A DNA stretch of 12,156 bases from Methanimicrococcus sp. GTDB taxonomy: Archaea > Halobacteriota > Methanosarcinia > Methanosarcinales > Methanosarcinaceae. Within the stretch, counting starts at the first letter, position 1; every line of letters starts with the position of its first letter. Where the stretch lies: positions 1 through 12,156 of the forward strand of contig WRNK01000001.1 in the NCBI GenBank assembly GCA_009776675.1, written 5' to 3'. The notes under the pieces are model-generated. The model worked only from the letters and a program-made list of their open reading frames with translations. It was not told where the DNA came from and made no database searches. Shown piece by piece: positions 11,965 to 12,156 of the stretch. Both the position numbers and the translations under genes were made by a program.

Positions 11965-12156
11965 TCAAAGATCCTGTACATTGATTTCGACTTGAATTAG
12001 ATAAGATTTTCCTGCTTTGCTGCTGAGAAGTTCAATTGCCTTATCCACCTTATATGAAAATGTTTGTTTTGCCGACTCATCTGTAAAGCCTTTATAACCA
12101 AAAAACACTTCATTGTTTTCGAATAAGCTGTCAAATTCTTTTGCAATCTCTTCGAG
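11965..12156 (-). CDS. Unrecognised protein, C-terminal 63 residues (partial)
   Basis: An open frame runs from the window's right edge to a TGA at 11965-11967, in the same direction and only 24 bp from the first ATG of the DUF2716 gene. The visible part is acidic with alternating helices and strands: E-E-I-A-K-E-F-D-S-L-F-E-N-N, F-F-G-Y-K-G-F, K-A-I-E-L-L-S, and a final strand S-Y-L-I-Q-V-E-I-N-V. Codon use and spacing support a real gene, cotranscribed with the next. I do not recognise the family; small size and company would suit another immunity-like protein. Confidence 0.6.
   Translation of the reverse strand, partial: LEEIAKEFDSLFENNEVFFGYKGFTDESAKQTFSYKVDKAIELLSSKAGKSYLIQVEINVQDL

Overview
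The window is archaeal. Its first gene is the 3' end of aIF5B (archaeal infB), and the sugar nucleotidyltransferase, the surface protein with a PGF-type C-terminal sorting signal, the TATA-like promoters and the moderately AT-rich composition fit a methanogen of the Methanosarcinales type. A gut-associated genus such as Methanimicrococcus is my best guess; this is inference from protein character, not a database result.

Left part (1-4000): the end of infB with a hairpin/oligo-T terminator; a secreted leucine-rich-repeat protein (843-2111, +) with a bacterial Ig-like domain and a PGF-CTERM-like tail; then a convergent secreted protein (2747-3982, -) with a lamin-tail domain and the N-terminal domain of purple acid phosphatases. 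The second protein is cut off exactly where its catalytic domain should follow. Its last ~35 codons and stop lie inside a repeated element. The ~640 bp between the two genes are packed with modular hairpin repeats.

Middle part (4000-8255, all +): an AT-rich promoter region; an NDP-sugar pyrophosphorylase with a left-handed beta-helix tail; a flippase-like membrane protein (LPG synthase TM family); a small 2[4Fe-4S] ferredoxin; and a phytoene-desaturase-like FAD oxidoreductase overlapping the ferredoxin by 4 bp. These look like cell-envelope functions (sugar activation, lipid or lipid-linked handling, redox modification of isoprenoid lipids).

Right part (8256-12156, genes all -): a second copy of the modular repeat (8260-8735), then an accessory, bacterial-looking cluster. 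It contains an Imm1-like protein, a DUF3885 protein, a YczE/YitT-type membrane protein, a flavin-reductase-like protein, a DUF2716 protein and the 3' end of an unrecognised gene. Several belong to families common in Firmicutes, and at least one resembles polymorphic-toxin immunity proteins, but no toxin is present. A fragment of a duplicated Imm1-like gene lies at the edge of the repeat.

The most notable unexplained structure is the modular repeat family. A 64-bp hairpin block, a ~119-bp inverted-repeat element and an 80-bp hairpin block occur in the same order and orientation at two loci, both between convergent genes. The 64-bp and 80-bp blocks are base-for-base identical between loci 6 kb apart.
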